Below are positions 21,271 to 31,203 of a stretch of DNA of 31,735 nt, piece after piece (position 1 is the stretch's first letter; each line of letters begins with the position of its first letter). The position numbers were made by a program, and so were the translations under genes. Location: contig JAUWOK010000001.1 of assembly GCA_030612165.1 (NCBI GenBank), positions 1 through 31,735 of the forward strand. The letters are read 5' to 3'. The stretch comes from Dehalococcoidia bacterium. GTDB taxonomy: Bacteria > Chloroflexota > Dehalococcoidia > GIF9 > AB-539-J10. The notes beneath the pieces are model-generated. The model made no database searches. It worked only from the letters and a program-made list of their open reading frames with translations, and was not told the DNA's origin.

Positions 21271-23856
21271 ATGTTTAATTGGCTCAGTGGTTTATTTGAT
21301 TCCAACGACAAGGAACTGAAGCGGCTTGCGCCTATTGTGGCGCAGGTAAATGTCCTCGAATCTGAGTTTGAGAAATTGACTGGTCCTGAACTCAGAGCCA
21401 GGTCGGATGATTTCAAAGCCCGTTTGCGTGACGGGGAAAACATGGAAGAGTTTCTGCCTGAGGCTTATGCCGCAGTCAGGGAAGCTGCCAGGCGTACTAT
21501 CGGGCAGAGGCATTTTGATGTGCAGTTAATAGGCGGTATCGTTCTCCACCAGGGCAAGATAGCTGAAATGAAAACTGGTGAAGGGAAAACACTGGTAGCC
21601 ACCTTGCCGCTTTATCTCAATGCGCTTTCAGGGCAGGGGTGCCACCTGGTTACCGTTAACGATTATCTGGCCAAGAGGGATTGTTATTGGATGGGGCCCA
21701 TATATCACGCCCTGGGCGTAAACGTGGCCTGCATTAATGCTCAGCAAAACGTGAGCCAGCTGTCTCCTTCCTACGTTTATGATCCTGATTACGATTCGGG
21801 GGAGGAGAAATGGAAGTTTTTGCGCCCTGTTACCCGCAGGCAGGCTTATGAGGCTGATATTACTTATGGGACAAACAATGAGTTTGCCTTTGATTATCTC
21901 AGGGATAATATGGTTCTAGATTTGTCTCAGTGCGTCCAGCGTTCTTTAAACTATGCCATTGTCGACGAAGTAGACAGCATTCTTATTGACGAAGCACGTA
22001 CCCCCTTAATCATCAGCGGGTCTGCCGAGGAGGCGACCCAGAAGTATTACGTTTTTGCCCGTCTGGCTGCTCGCTTACAAAGTGACGAGGACTATACCAT
22101 TGACCAGAGAACGCGTTCTGTTAGCCTTACTGATGCTGGTATTTCCAGAGTTGAGAACGAACTCAAAAAAGGGGGAAGGCTCAAGTCGTCCAATCTTTAT
22201 GACCCTGTCAATTATCTTATGACTCAGTATCTGGACAGTGCGCTTAAGGCGCGTGTTTTGTTTAAGAAAGATCGTGATTACATGGTCAAAGATGGGCAGG
22301 TTATTATCGTGGACGAGTTTACTGGCCGGCTGATGTTTGGCCGCAGATATTCTGAAGGTTTGCATCAGGCAATTGAAGCTAAAGAAGGGGTAAAAATTCA
22401 ACGGGAGAGCGTTACTCTGGCTAATATCACTTTTCAGAATTACTTTCGTCTTTATCACAAATTGTCAGGCATGACTGGCACTGCTGCCACAGAAGCCGAG
22501 GAATTTCATAAGATTTATAAGCTGGAAGTGGTAGTTATTCCTACTAATAAAGACATGGTTCGAGATGATCTTACCGATATGATATATAGCGACGAAAAAG
22601 TCAAGTTTGCCGCTGTGGTCAATGAGGTGGAGCGTTTGCACGAGCAGGATAAGCCTGTATTGATAGGCACTACTTCCATAGAGAAATCGGAGAGTTTGAG
22701 CGATGCTTTGAAAAGAAGAGGCATTCAGCATCAAGTGCTGAATGCTAAGCACCATGAAAAAGAAGCGTTGATTGTTGCCCAGACGGGGCGGTTGGGGGCG
22801 GTGACTGTAGCTACCAGCATGGCAGGGAGGGGGGTAGATATTGTGCTTGGGGGAAATCTTGAAGGGAGGGAGCAAAAAGAGTGGCAGGAAGAGCACGACA
22901 GGGTTGTTGAATTGGGAGGATTGCAGATTATCGGTACCGAGCATTACGAAGCCAGACGTATAGATAATCAGTTGCGAGGTCGTGCAGGGAGGCAAGGAGA
23001 TCCGGGAGGATCTCGCTTTTATGTTTCTCTTGAGGACGAGATTGTGCGTCGTTTTGGAGGAGATCGTGTTAAGGGCCTGATGCAGCGGGCAGGAATGGAT
23101 GAAAATACTCCTCTCGAACATTCTATGGTATCCAGGGCCATAGTTAACGCTCAGACACGAACGGAGGGTTATCATTTTGATATTCGCAAGCATCTCGTGG
23201 ATTACGATGATGTAGTTAATAAACATCGGGAAATAATTTATGCAGAAAGAAGGAAAATTCTGGACGGGATTGATCTCAAAGCAAACATATTTTCTATGTT
23301 GCATGACGAGATCTGTAGTTTGGTGAACACGCATATTGATCATGAAACGGGGGAAAGAGATTTTTCCGGATTGCTTGAGGACGTTTCTCATATTCTTCCT
23401 TCATCAGCTCGGATTGAGAACGATGGGTTTTCCGAGCTTGCTGGTGACCGGCTTGTAGAAAAGCTGAATAATATGGCCATTGAAATATACAATCAGCGAG
23501 AGAAAGAGATAGGGGCTGAGAGCATGCGTTTTGTGGAGCGACTGGTCATGTTGCGGGTTATCGACCGATTGTGGATGGAACATCTTACCGCCATGGAGCA
23601 GGTGCGGCAGGGCATTGGGTTGCGTGCGGTGGGGCAGCAGGATCCTTTGAATGTTTATAAGAGAGAGGGCGGGAATATGTTTGATGCTCTTCTGGCGGGA
23701 ATTCAGCATGACGTTGTGTATAACATCTATCATGCCAATATTCGTAAAGAGCCACTCCAGAGAAAGGAAGCGGCGGTTGTGAGCAGGAAAACTGGCCGTA
23801 ATGATCCTTGCCCCTGTGGTTCGGGTAAGAAATATAAACACTGTTGTGGGAAATAA
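21271..23856 (+). CDS. secA: Preprotein translocase ATPase SecA
   Basis: SecA is the ATPase motor that pushes unfolded proteins through SecYEG. The 861 residues show Walker A in MKTGEGKT (100-107), the DEVDSILIDEAR box, the helicase motif GRAGRQGDPGGSRF, and a C-terminal SEC-C zinc motif CPCGSGKKYKHCCG, which binds zinc and SecB or lipids in relatives. The length is normal for the group. The start ATG 21271 has only a weak ribosome-binding site (GAG), and it lies nine bases after prs, so coupling is possible. Confidence 0.98.
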   Translation: MFNWLSGLFDSNDKELKRLAPIVAQVNVLESEFEKLTGPELRARSDDFKARLRDGENMEEFLPEAYAAVREAARRTIGQRHFDVQLIGGIVLHQGKIAEMKTGEGKTLVATLPLYLNALSGQGCHLVTVNDYLAKRDCYWMGPIYHALGVNVACINAQQNVSQLSPSYVYDPDYDSGEEKWKFLRPVTRRQAYEADITYGTNNEFAFDYLRDNMVLDLSQCVQRSLNYAIVDEVDSILIDEARTPLIISGSAEEATQKYYVFARLAARLQSDEDYTIDQRTRSVSLTDAGISRVENELKKGGRLKSSNLYDPVNYLMTQYLDSALKARVLFKKDRDYMVKDGQVIIVDEFTGRLMFGRRYSEGLHQAIEAKEGVKIQRESVTLANITFQNYFRLYHKLSGMTGTAATEAEEFHKIYKLEVVVIPTNKDMVRDDLTDMIYSDEKVKFAAVVNEVERLHEQDKPVLIGTTSIEKSESLSDALKRRGIQHQVLNAKHHEKEALIVAQTGRLGAVTVATSMAGRGVDIVLGGNLEGREQKEWQEEHDRVVELGGLQIIGTEHYEARRIDNQLRGRAGRQGDPGGSRFYVSLEDEIVRRFGGDRVKGLMQRAGMDENTPLEHSMVSRAIVNAQTRTEGYHFDIRKHLVDYDDVVNKHREIIYAERRKILDGIDLKANIFSMLHDEICSLVNTHIDHETGERDFSGLLEDVSHILPSSARIENDGFSELAGDRLVEKLNNMAIEIYNQREKEIGAESMRFVERLVMLRVIDRLWMEHLTAMEQVRQGIGLRAVGQQDPLNVYKREGGNMFDALLAGIQHDVVYNIYHANIRKEPLQRKEAAVVSRKTGRNDPCPCGSGKKYKHCCGK

Positions 23857-23919
23857 AAATATTCCTGTGGGATGAGTTTATTTCTGCTAAGGAAGTATTG
23901 CTTCAGCGTGAAGTAAATC

Positions 23920-24600
23920 GTGAATACTGTTGCTATTTTTGATCTTGATGGTACTCTGATCAGCGGTTATGCTTGGAAGGGCTTTCGTCGCTACTATTTC
24001 AAGTATAAAAAGAGAAGAGTTCCTTTGATGTTGTTATCTTTGATGTTGTATTTGGCTTTGTGGCCGCTGGCAAAAAGCCCTTTGCTTGATAAAGAAAAAT
24101 ATATAGTGTGGTTAATGACCAAGATGGATAGTGTTTTTAAAGGAGAAGCCAGAGAGGAGCTTGAAAAAAGTTCACGCTGGGTGGTTGATAGCTATATTTT
24201 AGGAGCGTTGCGCCATGATATTTTTGATATCATGCGATGGCACAAAGAGAATGGACATATAGTGGTGCTTGTCTCCGCAGTTTTTCAGGAGTTGCTGGAA
24301 ATCATGGGACAGGAATTGGGCATAGCTTATGTGCTTGGCACCCGGTTGGAGACGATGAACGGTAAATATACAGGGAGAATTGTGCCGCCTTTCTGCTTTG
24401 GCAAAGGCAAGGCCAGATTGCTCAAAGAATTTCTGGAACAAAGAGAGATGAAAGTGGATCTTTTATCAAGCTTTGCTTACGCCGATAACATTTCCGATGT
24501 TCCTGTGATGGAAATGGTGGGGAATCCTGTGGCTGCTTATCCAGATAAAGAGCTGTTCCGCCTGGCTAGCAAGCGAGGCTGGCGAATCATAGATGGCTGA
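23920..24600 (+). CDS. HAD-superfamily IB phosphatase
   Basis: This 226-residue protein belongs to the HAD family, subfamily IB, relatives of phosphoserine phosphatase. The nucleophile motif DLDGT sits at residues 8-12, the serine of motif II in VLVSA (119), a lysine of motif III at 162/164, and the acidic motif IV in YADNISDVP (188-195). A hydrophobic stretch at 34-50 (VPLMLLSLMLYLALWPL) lies in the cap and suggests contact with a membrane or lipid. The substrate is unknown. The start is GTG with a weak ribosome-binding site. The stop overlaps the next gene's first possible start by eight bases. Confidence 0.85.
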   Translation: MNTVAIFDLDGTLISGYAWKGFRRYYFKYKKRRVPLMLLSLMLYLALWPLAKSPLLDKEKYIVWLMTKMDSVFKGEAREELEKSSRWVVDSYILGALRHDIFDIMRWHKENGHIVVLVSAVFQELLEIMGQELGIAYVLGTRLETMNGKYTGRIVPPFCFGKGKARLLKEFLEQREMKVDLLSSFAYADNISDVPVMEMVGNPVAAYPDKELFRLASKRGWRIIDG

Positions 24601-25363
24601 TTGGGAAAGTAGCCTCTCGCGAACTCTCTTTTGCGGGGGGTTCCTGTATATGGGAAAGAGATCAGGATTTATGGAAAAACAGTGTGTTTCTGGTATGGCT
24701 GCAGGAGACATCAATGCAATAAAGCATTTTAAAGAAGCTGTTGCCCGCGGCGAACACTGGCGTTTAGCATTGCTGGAGGCTATCAGGCAATGGTCCAGCA
24801 TAGAAGAGAACTATGCTGGACGGTATTATTGTTATTTTATTGGAGGGGAAGCTTTTGATTGGTTACTGCTGGCGGAGCGGTTGATGGAGGAAATCAAAGA
24901 GTTTGTCCAGGAAGACGAGAGAATCGAATTTCTTTTCCATACCTGGCCTGTGGTTTATCCGGATAAGAATGAGTTTAGAAGCTTAATTGGTGCAGTGAAG
25001 TACAAGGCATGCTTGAATTATTTTTACGGTGTCCTCGTAGAGGAATTTTTAGTTTTAGCAGAGGTTGAGGAAATGCGGAAATTGAGGAGAGGAGTGGGCT
25101 TGAACAACGATAAGGGGGTGCTTGAGGAAGCTTATTGCAATCTATATGGCGAAACACAGCAAGAACTGCTGCAGCATTTCCGGCAAGAAAAGCAATATTT
25201 ACAGCGCAGGACGATAAGTTTAACTGAACTTAAGGAATTTACTTATTGGTTATTCAAGCGTCGCGTAAACAGGAGTGAGCGGTCTCGGGTCGCCAGCGAC
25301 ACGGAGAAAGCTCTGGCAAAGATGTACTCATCTTTTCCTGCCACTGGTCATAGAGAACTTTAG
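24593..25363 (+). CDS. Unknown protein coupled to a HAD phosphatase
   Basis: I do not recognise this protein. It is 256 residues if it starts at ATG 24593, which overlaps the HAD gene stop by eight bases; ATG 24650 (GGGGGG nine bases upstream) or 24671 would be shorter and may be the true start. It appears soluble and mostly helical, rich in Glu, Leu and aromatics, with no transmembrane segment, signal peptide or familiar catalytic motif. A run of paired acidic and hydrophobic residues (LLLAERLMEEIKEFVQEDER) suggests helical packing, and the C-terminus is basic (FKRRVNRSERSR). Overlap suggests it acts with the HAD protein. It ends convergent with valS, sharing four bases. Confidence 0.75.
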   Translation: MADWESSLSRTLFCGGFLYMGKRSGFMEKQCVSGMAAGDINAIKHFKEAVARGEHWRLALLEAIRQWSSIEENYAGRYYCYFIGGEAFDWLLLAERLMEEIKEFVQEDERIEFLFHTWPVVYPDKNEFRSLIGAVKYKACLNYFYGVLVEEFLVLAEVEEMRKLRRGVGLNNDKGVLEEAYCNLYGETQQELLQHFRQEKQYLQRRTISLTELKEFTYWLFKRRVNRSERSRVASDTEKALAKMYSSFPATGHREL

Positions 25364-28071
25364 TTGAGAAGAGCTATTTCTTTTTCCAGTCTGTCTCTTT
25401 TGTCTTCAAGTATCTGAAGTCTTGTTCTTTCTCTTTCTACTACGTCTGGTGGGGCATTGGAAAGAAAAGAGGTATCTCCCAACCTTTTCTCAATCTGAAT
25501 TGCTCTTGTCTGTACAATTTCTCTTTCCCGACACAGTCGCTGCCTCTCTTCTGCCTGGTTTTCGATGCTTGTCCAGTGGAGAAGCACTTCGGTCTCTGTC
25601 AGTACCAGTTTTAGCGCCCCTTCGTCCTCGGCTTTTCTTTCGCTCCGAGGTTTAATATTTAAAAGCTGGGTACGCGCCAGGATTTCTATGAATGGTATCT
25701 GGGAAGATAATAGAGGTAGGAATTTTTCGTCGGTGTAGAGGGTACACTCAATCTTCTGCGTCGGCTTCATTTTGTACTGGGCTCGAACGTTACGTATGGA
25801 GCGGATTATCTCCGTGGTCGTTGCCAGCACCCTTTCTGCTTCTTTGTCGGTATGTAGAACGTCGGTGTCAGGATATGAGGCGATCATGATGGAATCTGGC
25901 AGGTTTTTGCTTTGCGAGATTTGTTTCAATGTTTGCCATATTTCTTCAGTGATAAAAGGCATGAAAGGGTGCAGGAGGCGAAGTGTTTTTTCCAGGACAT
26001 TTATAAGGAAAGGTAACGGTGACGGTTTTGAATGATTACGCAGCCGAATCTTGGCAAATTCGATGTACCAATCGCAAAAAGTTGACCAGAAGAAATCGTG
26101 TATCTGCTGTTCGGCTTCGCCGAACTGAGAATTCCCCAGCGCTCTGTTAACGTCGTGAACAAGGCGATTGAGTTGACTGATGATCCAGCGGTCTTCTAGC
26201 CGTTCCGCTTGGAGACCGAGCGAATCGTTCAATCCCGCAGATGGCGATATCAAGTCTGGCTGGCCATAATCGCCATTCTCTGTAGCAGACTGAATATTTC
26301 TGAAGATAAATCTGGAAGCGTTCCATATTTTATTGGTGAAGTTGCGACCAGCCTCCAGTTTTTGTTCCCCCAGGTTTATATCGTTTCCTGGAGAAGAGCC
26401 AGTGGTTATAGCAAAGCGCAGGGCATCGGTTCCGTATTCATCTATAGCTTTAAGTGGATTGATGACGTTTCCCTTGAGTTTGCTCATTTTTTCGCCTTTC
26501 TCGTCCCGAATTAATCCGTTGAGGTAAACGGTGCGGAAAGGGATATCTCCGGTGTTTTCCAATCCCAGCATGATCATCCTGGCTACCCAGAAAAAAAGGA
26601 TGTCGTAACCAGTTTCCATTACTGAAGTGGGATAAAAATAGCGCAGATCCGCGGTATCTGCTGGCCATCCCAGCGTGGAATGCGGCCATAGAGCTGAACT
26701 GAACCATGTGTCGAGGACATCAGTATCCTGGAAGATTTCCTTTGAGTTACAGTATGTGCATTCGGAAGGTTCGTCTACTGATACGGTCAGGTTGTCGCAT
26801 TTTTGGCAATACCAGACCGGGATGCGGTGTCCCCACCATATCTGGCGGCTGATACACCAATCCTTGATATTTTCCATCCAGTCGAAATAAGTTTTGGTAA
26901 AGCGTTTGGGGAGTATAGTCACTCGCTTTTCTTTTACAGCTTTTACAGCTTTTACAGCCAGTGGTTGTGTTTTGATAAACCACTGCAGGCTTATTTTAGG
27001 TTCAATTGCCGTTTGACAGCGACTGCAGTATCCTACTGAATGGAGACAAGGCTCAATTTTGTGCAGAAGATCCAGGTTTTTAAGTTCTGCTATCACATTG
27101 TCTCTGCAGACAAACCTTTCCTGCCCTTGGAAGGGGCTGGCATTTTCATTCATGGTGCCAGCAGTGTCCAGGATATTTACCGAGGGTAAGTGATGGCGGT
27201 GGGCGATTTCAAAGTCCGTTGGAGCATGTGCCGGGGTAATTTTCAATGCGCCGGTGCCAAAAGAAACGTCGACGGCGTTGTCAGCGATTACTGGTATTTT
27301 CTTCTTGATGATAGGCAAGACGACGTTTTTGCCTATAAAATGTTTGTAACGGCTATCTTTTGGGTTAACTGCTACGGCAACGTCTCCCAATAATGTTTCC
27401 GGGCGAGTAGTGGCCACGGTAATAAAAACATCGTTCTCTTCCAGGAAATAGCGGATGTGGTAAAGATGCCCCGCCGTGTCTTTATGCTCGACTTCAAGGT
27501 CGGAGAGTGCCGTTTGGCAGTGTGGGCACCAGTTTACCATTCTTTCCCCTTTGTAAATTAGGCCTTTGCGATACAGGTTGACGAAAGCGGTGCGAACGGC
27601 CTTGCTGGGCCCCTCGTCCAGTGTAAAATGTTCCCGGCTCCAGTCGCAGGAAACGCCCAATCTTTGGTGCTGATAATTGATTATTTTGCGACTTTTGTGT
27701 ACCCACTCCCAAGCCAGTTCGACGAATTTTTCTCTGCCGATATCCTCTTTAGTTTGTTTTTGTTTAGCTAACTGCCTTTCTATCACTATTTGGGTAGCGA
27801 TACCGGCGTGATCCGTTCCTGGAACCCATAATGTCGGCTCTCCCTTCATTCGGTGCCACCTGGCCATGATGTCTTCTAAAGTGATTGTCAAAGAATGTCC
27901 CAGGTGGAGTTCGCCTGTGACGTTGGGTGGAGGCATGATGATTACAAAAGGTTTCTTGTTGAAATCTATCTTGGGGGTGAAATAAGATTGTTTGAGCCAA
28001 AAATCATACCATTTCCGCTCGATTTTATCTGGCTCATAAATTCCAGGTATCTCCTGTGGCAGGTTATTCAC
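25360..28071 (-). CDS. valS: Valyl-tRNA synthetase
   Basis: ValS charges tRNA-Val and edits mischarged threonine. The 903-residue class I enzyme has HLGH (56-59), the KMSKLKGN loop (about 535), the editing domain with TTRPETLLGD, and a C-terminal coiled coil from about 840 (ending RDRLEKEIALLN). The stretch PLAVKAVKAVKEKRV, between the editing domain and KTYFDWMENI, comes from three copies of a nine-base unit (26931-26957). The start overlaps the coaBC end by eight bases, and the end overlaps the convergent unknown gene by four. Confidence 0.98.
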   Translation of the reverse strand: MNNLPQEIPGIYEPDKIERKWYDFWLKQSYFTPKIDFNKKPFVIIMPPPNVTGELHLGHSLTITLEDIMARWHRMKGEPTLWVPGTDHAGIATQIVIERQLAKQKQTKEDIGREKFVELAWEWVHKSRKIINYQHQRLGVSCDWSREHFTLDEGPSKAVRTAFVNLYRKGLIYKGERMVNWCPHCQTALSDLEVEHKDTAGHLYHIRYFLEENDVFITVATTRPETLLGDVAVAVNPKDSRYKHFIGKNVVLPIIKKKIPVIADNAVDVSFGTGALKITPAHAPTDFEIAHRHHLPSVNILDTAGTMNENASPFQGQERFVCRDNVIAELKNLDLLHKIEPCLHSVGYCSRCQTAIEPKISLQWFIKTQPLAVKAVKAVKEKRVTILPKRFTKTYFDWMENIKDWCISRQIWWGHRIPVWYCQKCDNLTVSVDEPSECTYCNSKEIFQDTDVLDTWFSSALWPHSTLGWPADTADLRYFYPTSVMETGYDILFFWVARMIMLGLENTGDIPFRTVYLNGLIRDEKGEKMSKLKGNVINPLKAIDEYGTDALRFAITTGSSPGNDINLGEQKLEAGRNFTNKIWNASRFIFRNIQSATENGDYGQPDLISPSAGLNDSLGLQAERLEDRWIISQLNRLVHDVNRALGNSQFGEAEQQIHDFFWSTFCDWYIEFAKIRLRNHSKPSPLPFLINVLEKTLRLLHPFMPFITEEIWQTLKQISQSKNLPDSIMIASYPDTDVLHTDKEAERVLATTTEIIRSIRNVRAQYKMKPTQKIECTLYTDEKFLPLLSSQIPFIEILARTQLLNIKPRSERKAEDEGALKLVLTETEVLLHWTSIENQAEERQRLCREREIVQTRAIQIEKRLGDTSFLSNAPPDVVERERTRLQILEDKRDRLEKEIALLN
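26931..26957 (-). repeat. Three 9-bp tandem copies inside valS
   Basis: The plus strand reads CTTTTACAG three times in a row. In valS this encodes repeated AVK units in a solvent-likely linker, so copy-number change would keep the frame. Confidence 0.9.
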
Positions 28072-29281
28072 TTTCCCTCTTTTTTAATTGCTCTCTTTGT
28101 GCCAATAGAGATGCTACTTTATCCAGAATATGCTCGGCTACTTCTCGCTTGGGCATAAGGGGCAAACTGGTTCTTTCGCCACTGCAATCAATTATCGTTA
28201 CTTTATTGTCATCCGATTCAAATCCGCCATCGCTGGAGGTGATGTCGTTGGCCACTATAAAATCAAGCTTTTTTTGCTTGAGTTTCAGTGTAGCGTTCTC
28301 TATCACGTGGTCGCTTTCTGCGGCAAAGCCTACCCGCAGAAAATCCCCCTTGATGCTGTTCAATATATCTTGCGTGGGTTCCATTTCCAGCGTTATAAAG
28401 GAAGATTTCTTTTTGATCTTTTTTGCAGATATGGTTTGAGGCCGATAATCAGAGACGGCTGCTGTCATGATCAGGGCATCGGCCTGGGTAATGTTATCTT
28501 TTGTAGCGTGGTACATTTCTTCAGCGGTACGCACCTGGAGAATATCTATGCCAGCGGGTTCCCTGAGAGCACAGGGAGCGGAAATGAGTGTTACCTTGGC
28601 TCCTCTATCACGAGCGGCGACGGCCAGAGAATAGCCTGTCTTGCCTGAGGAACGATTGGTGATATAACGTACGGGATCAATAAATTCTTGAGTGCCTCCT
28701 GCTGTAATCATGATTTGTTTTCCTGCCAGGTCGCCATTTTTGCCCAGTATCTGGTGAATGGCATCCAGGATGTTCTCAATCTCAGCAAGCCGTCCTGTCC
28801 CTTTTATGCCTGATGCCAGTCTTCCCGACGCTGGTTTGATGATGGCAAAGTGCCGGTCTTTAAGCTTGGCGAGATTATCCTGAGTAGCCGGATTATTGTA
28901 CATGTTGGTGTTCATGGCGGGGGCGATAATCACCGGTGCCTTGCTTGCCAATATCGTACAGCATAATAAATTATCGCCAAATCCTCCCGCTATTTTGGCG
29001 ATAGTATTGGCTGTGGCAGGAGCGACGATGATTATATCGGCGGTGCTGGCCAGAGATATATGATTGATCTGGGATGAAGCGGTTGAATCAAATATTTCGG
29101 TGAATACTGGTCTTCCCGTGATAGCTTGAAAGGTAAGGGGGGAGACTAACTTAGCGGCGGCATTGGTCATGATGGTATTGATTTTCATTCCCTCTTGCGT
29201 TAATTTACTGGCAAGCTCTACTGCTTTGTAAGCAGCTATTCCGCCTGTCACTCCTAGCACTATAGTTTTTCCTTCGGGCAT
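28064..29281 (-). CDS. coaBC: Bifunctional phosphopantothenoylcysteine decarboxylase/synthetase
   Basis: CoaBC joins cysteine to 4'-phosphopantothenate (CoaB, using CTP) and decarboxylates the product with FMN (CoaC) on the way to CoA. The 405 residues show CoaC first (GVTGGIAAYKA, NHISLASTADI with the catalytic histidine, APATANT, APAMNTNMY) and then CoaB (TAGGTQEFIDPVRYITN, GKTGY). The start overlaps the coaX stop as TAATG, with TCCTCCC-complementary GGGAGGA nearby, which supports coupled translation of consecutive CoA-pathway enzymes. Confidence 0.97.
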   Translation of the reverse strand: MPEGKTIVLGVTGGIAAYKAVELASKLTQEGMKINTIMTNAAAKLVSPLTFQAITGRPVFTEIFDSTASSQINHISLASTADIIIVAPATANTIAKIAGGFGDNLLCCTILASKAPVIIAPAMNTNMYNNPATQDNLAKLKDRHFAIIKPASGRLASGIKGTGRLAEIENILDAIHQILGKNGDLAGKQIMITAGGTQEFIDPVRYITNRSSGKTGYSLAVAARDRGAKVTLISAPCALREPAGIDILQVRTAEEMYHATKDNITQADALIMTAAVSDYRPQTISAKKIKKKSSFITLEMEPTQDILNSIKGDFLRVGFAAESDHVIENATLKLKQKKLDFIVANDITSSDGGFESDDNKVTIIDCSGERTSLPLMPKREVAEHILDKVASLLAQREQLKKRESE

Positions 29282-30069
29282 TAACTTTCCTCCCTTTTGC
29301 TGACCGTGTGGTTCATTTCGTAAATATAGCGTAGCCCGATTAACGATAAATCTGGATTTATGTCAGTTATCAATGGAGTTTTATCGGCCAGAATATGCAC
29401 ACAACCACCGGTAGCGATGACCCGAGTCGTATAGCCCAATTCTTCATGGATGCGATTGATAATACCTTCGACAAGGCCAAGATATCCGAAGATCATGCCT
29501 GACTGCATAGCAGCGATTGTGGATTTTCCGATGATTTTCTCGGGCTGGATTAATTTTATATGGGGCAGCATGGCGGTTTGAGAAGATAGCGCCTCGCAGG
29601 CAATCCCGATGCCAGGAGAGATAACACCGCCAATATAATCTCCCGTTTTGGAGATGACGTCAAAGGTGGTGGCTGTGCCGAAATCAATAACGATTGCTGC
29701 TTCCTGATAAAGGCGGTGAACGGCGACGGCGTTCACGACCCGATCTGCCCCGAGTTCTCTGGGATTATCTATGCAAATGCGCACTCCTGTCCTGATGCCA
29801 GATTCTACTATCAACGGGGAAAGGCCAAGATATTTGCGACACATTTTGTCAAAAGTGGATGTCAGGAGGGGGACGACGCTACATAATGCTACTTTGTTTA
29901 TTTGTGACGGCGATAATTTTTGATACTGGAAAAGGTTAAGAAGCGCGATCCCGTATTCATCCGGGAGGTTGTGTGGATTAGTGGTTAACCGCCATGGCGC
30001 ATTTAACCTGGCCCCGTCAAATACGCCAATAGTGATAGTTGTATTTCCGATATCAATGGCAAGTAGCAT
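29281..30069 (-). CDS. coaX: Type III pantothenate kinase
   Basis: CoaX phosphorylates pantothenate, the first step of CoA synthesis; the type III form needs a monovalent cation and is not inhibited by CoA. The 262 residues have the phosphate motif DIGNTTITIGVFDG, the pantothenate-binding NPRELGADRVVNA, DFGTATTFD, and GGVISPGIGI. I chose ATG 30069 because the family begins with the DIGNT strand; the upstream in-frame TTG at 30129 would add 20 unrelated residues. It lies 84 bases after corA and overlaps coaBC by one base. Confidence 0.96.
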   Translation of the reverse strand: MLLAIDIGNTTITIGVFDGARLNAPWRLTTNPHNLPDEYGIALLNLFQYQKLSPSQINKVALCSVVPLLTSTFDKMCRKYLGLSPLIVESGIRTGVRICIDNPRELGADRVVNAVAVHRLYQEAAIVIDFGTATTFDVISKTGDYIGGVISPGIGIACEALSSQTAMLPHIKLIQPEKIIGKSTIAAMQSGMIFGYLGLVEGIINRIHEELGYTTRVIATGGCVHILADKTPLITDINPDLSLIGLRYIYEMNHTVSKREES

Positions 30070-30153
30070 AGTTATATGGGTCCTGTCGTTAGAGCACTGA
30101 TGGTAACACCGCTGATAAATTACTGGCAAGCGCAGCCGATCTCTTGGTACATT

Positions 30154-31110
30154 CTAAATCCATTGTCTGTGCTTGAGTTTGATGAGAATTGTGGCACCTA
30201 AAATAGCCATTACCAATAACAAGATACCAAAAGGCAATAGGTTGCCGGGGGACACTCCTCCCGGTAAAGGAACATTCATCCCGTAAATGCTGGCAACCAG
30301 AGTCATCGGAGAAATAATAGCCATGACAATAGTTAATATTCTCATTATTTCTTGCATGCGATTTGAAGTTAACCAGGCGCTGGTTTCAGCAAGAACCTCT
30401 ATTACCTCTTTGTTATCTTCGAGGCTATCCCAGATTTTACGGATGTGGTCGGCAATATCACCAAAGTAAAGATCCTGGTCTTCCTTGAAAAAAGAATAGT
30501 CTTCAATTTCCAGCGTTTCAAGCACCTGAATCTGAGGACGAATGACTCTGCGGAAAGAAATAAGATCCCTGCGGATCAAGGAGATTTGGTGAACTGTTTC
30601 CGGAGAAAGCTTATCGAACATGACCTCCTCTATATCATCAATATTGTCTGTGATCTTGTTAAGTATGGGGAAACAATAATTAACCAGTCTGTCGAGAATG
30701 TGATAGAGGCAAAACCCTGAACTCCTGCCCATGTATTTCTGGCGACTCTCTTTGTCCGCCTGGCATTCTTTAAAAAATTTACCCAAGGGCTTGAGATTGG
30801 CAGAACAATGGATCGTAATAATATAGTTTTCCCCGATGAAGAGATCCACTTCACTGGGTCTTGTTAGTTGGGTCTTTTTATCAAAAACAGGGAAATGGAG
30901 AACCATAAACACATGATCCTCGTATTCGTCAATTTTAGGTCGCTGGGTTCTGCTCAAAATGTCGTCCAGATTGAGAGGATGAAAGTTGAAATGTTTGCCC
31001 AAATAATCAACTGCGGCGGGAGAAGGTCTCTCAAGGTACAGCCAGGTTAATTTGCCGTAGTTGATCGAGTCTATGCCATATTTTTTTTGTTCCGCAGGCG
31101 TTATCGTCAT
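30154..31110 (-). CDS. corA: CorA-family magnesium/cobalt transporter
   Basis: CorA proteins form pentameric channels for Mg2+, Co2+ or Ni2+ in the cytoplasmic membrane. The 318-residue protein has a long cytoplasmic funnel domain with the acidic stretch in DEYEDHVFMVLHFP, a stalk helix, two C-terminal membrane helices (about 258-278 and 290-310) and the signature YGMN followed by VPLP between them. I chose ATG 31110, with GAGGAAG four bases upstream, over TTG 31173 and ATG 31152. Supply of Ni or Co for the hydrogenase is possible but not shown. It begins a likely run with coaX, coaBC and valS, divergent from 16S. Confidence 0.94.
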   Translation of the reverse strand: MTITPAEQKKYGIDSINYGKLTWLYLERPSPAAVDYLGKHFNFHPLNLDDILSRTQRPKIDEYEDHVFMVLHFPVFDKKTQLTRPSEVDLFIGENYIITIHCSANLKPLGKFFKECQADKESRQKYMGRSSGFCLYHILDRLVNYCFPILNKITDNIDDIEEVMFDKLSPETVHQISLIRRDLISFRRVIRPQIQVLETLEIEDYSFFKEDQDLYFGDIADHIRKIWDSLEDNKEVIEVLAETSAWLTSNRMQEIMRILTIVMAIISPMTLVASIYGMNVPLPGGVSPGNLLPFGILLLVMAILGATILIKLKHRQWI

Positions 31111-31203
31111 GGATCTTCCTCTAATCTTAAAGTAAGCAAATGACCTACTCATTCTAGCATTATCATTTATCAATTGTAACCAACTTAAGGGACAAGAGAC
31201 AAT

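Noticed and set aside
22465..23391. 308-codon open frame on the minus strand inside secA
   Set aside because: It is a shadow of the well-conserved secA coding frame, with no recognisable motifs.
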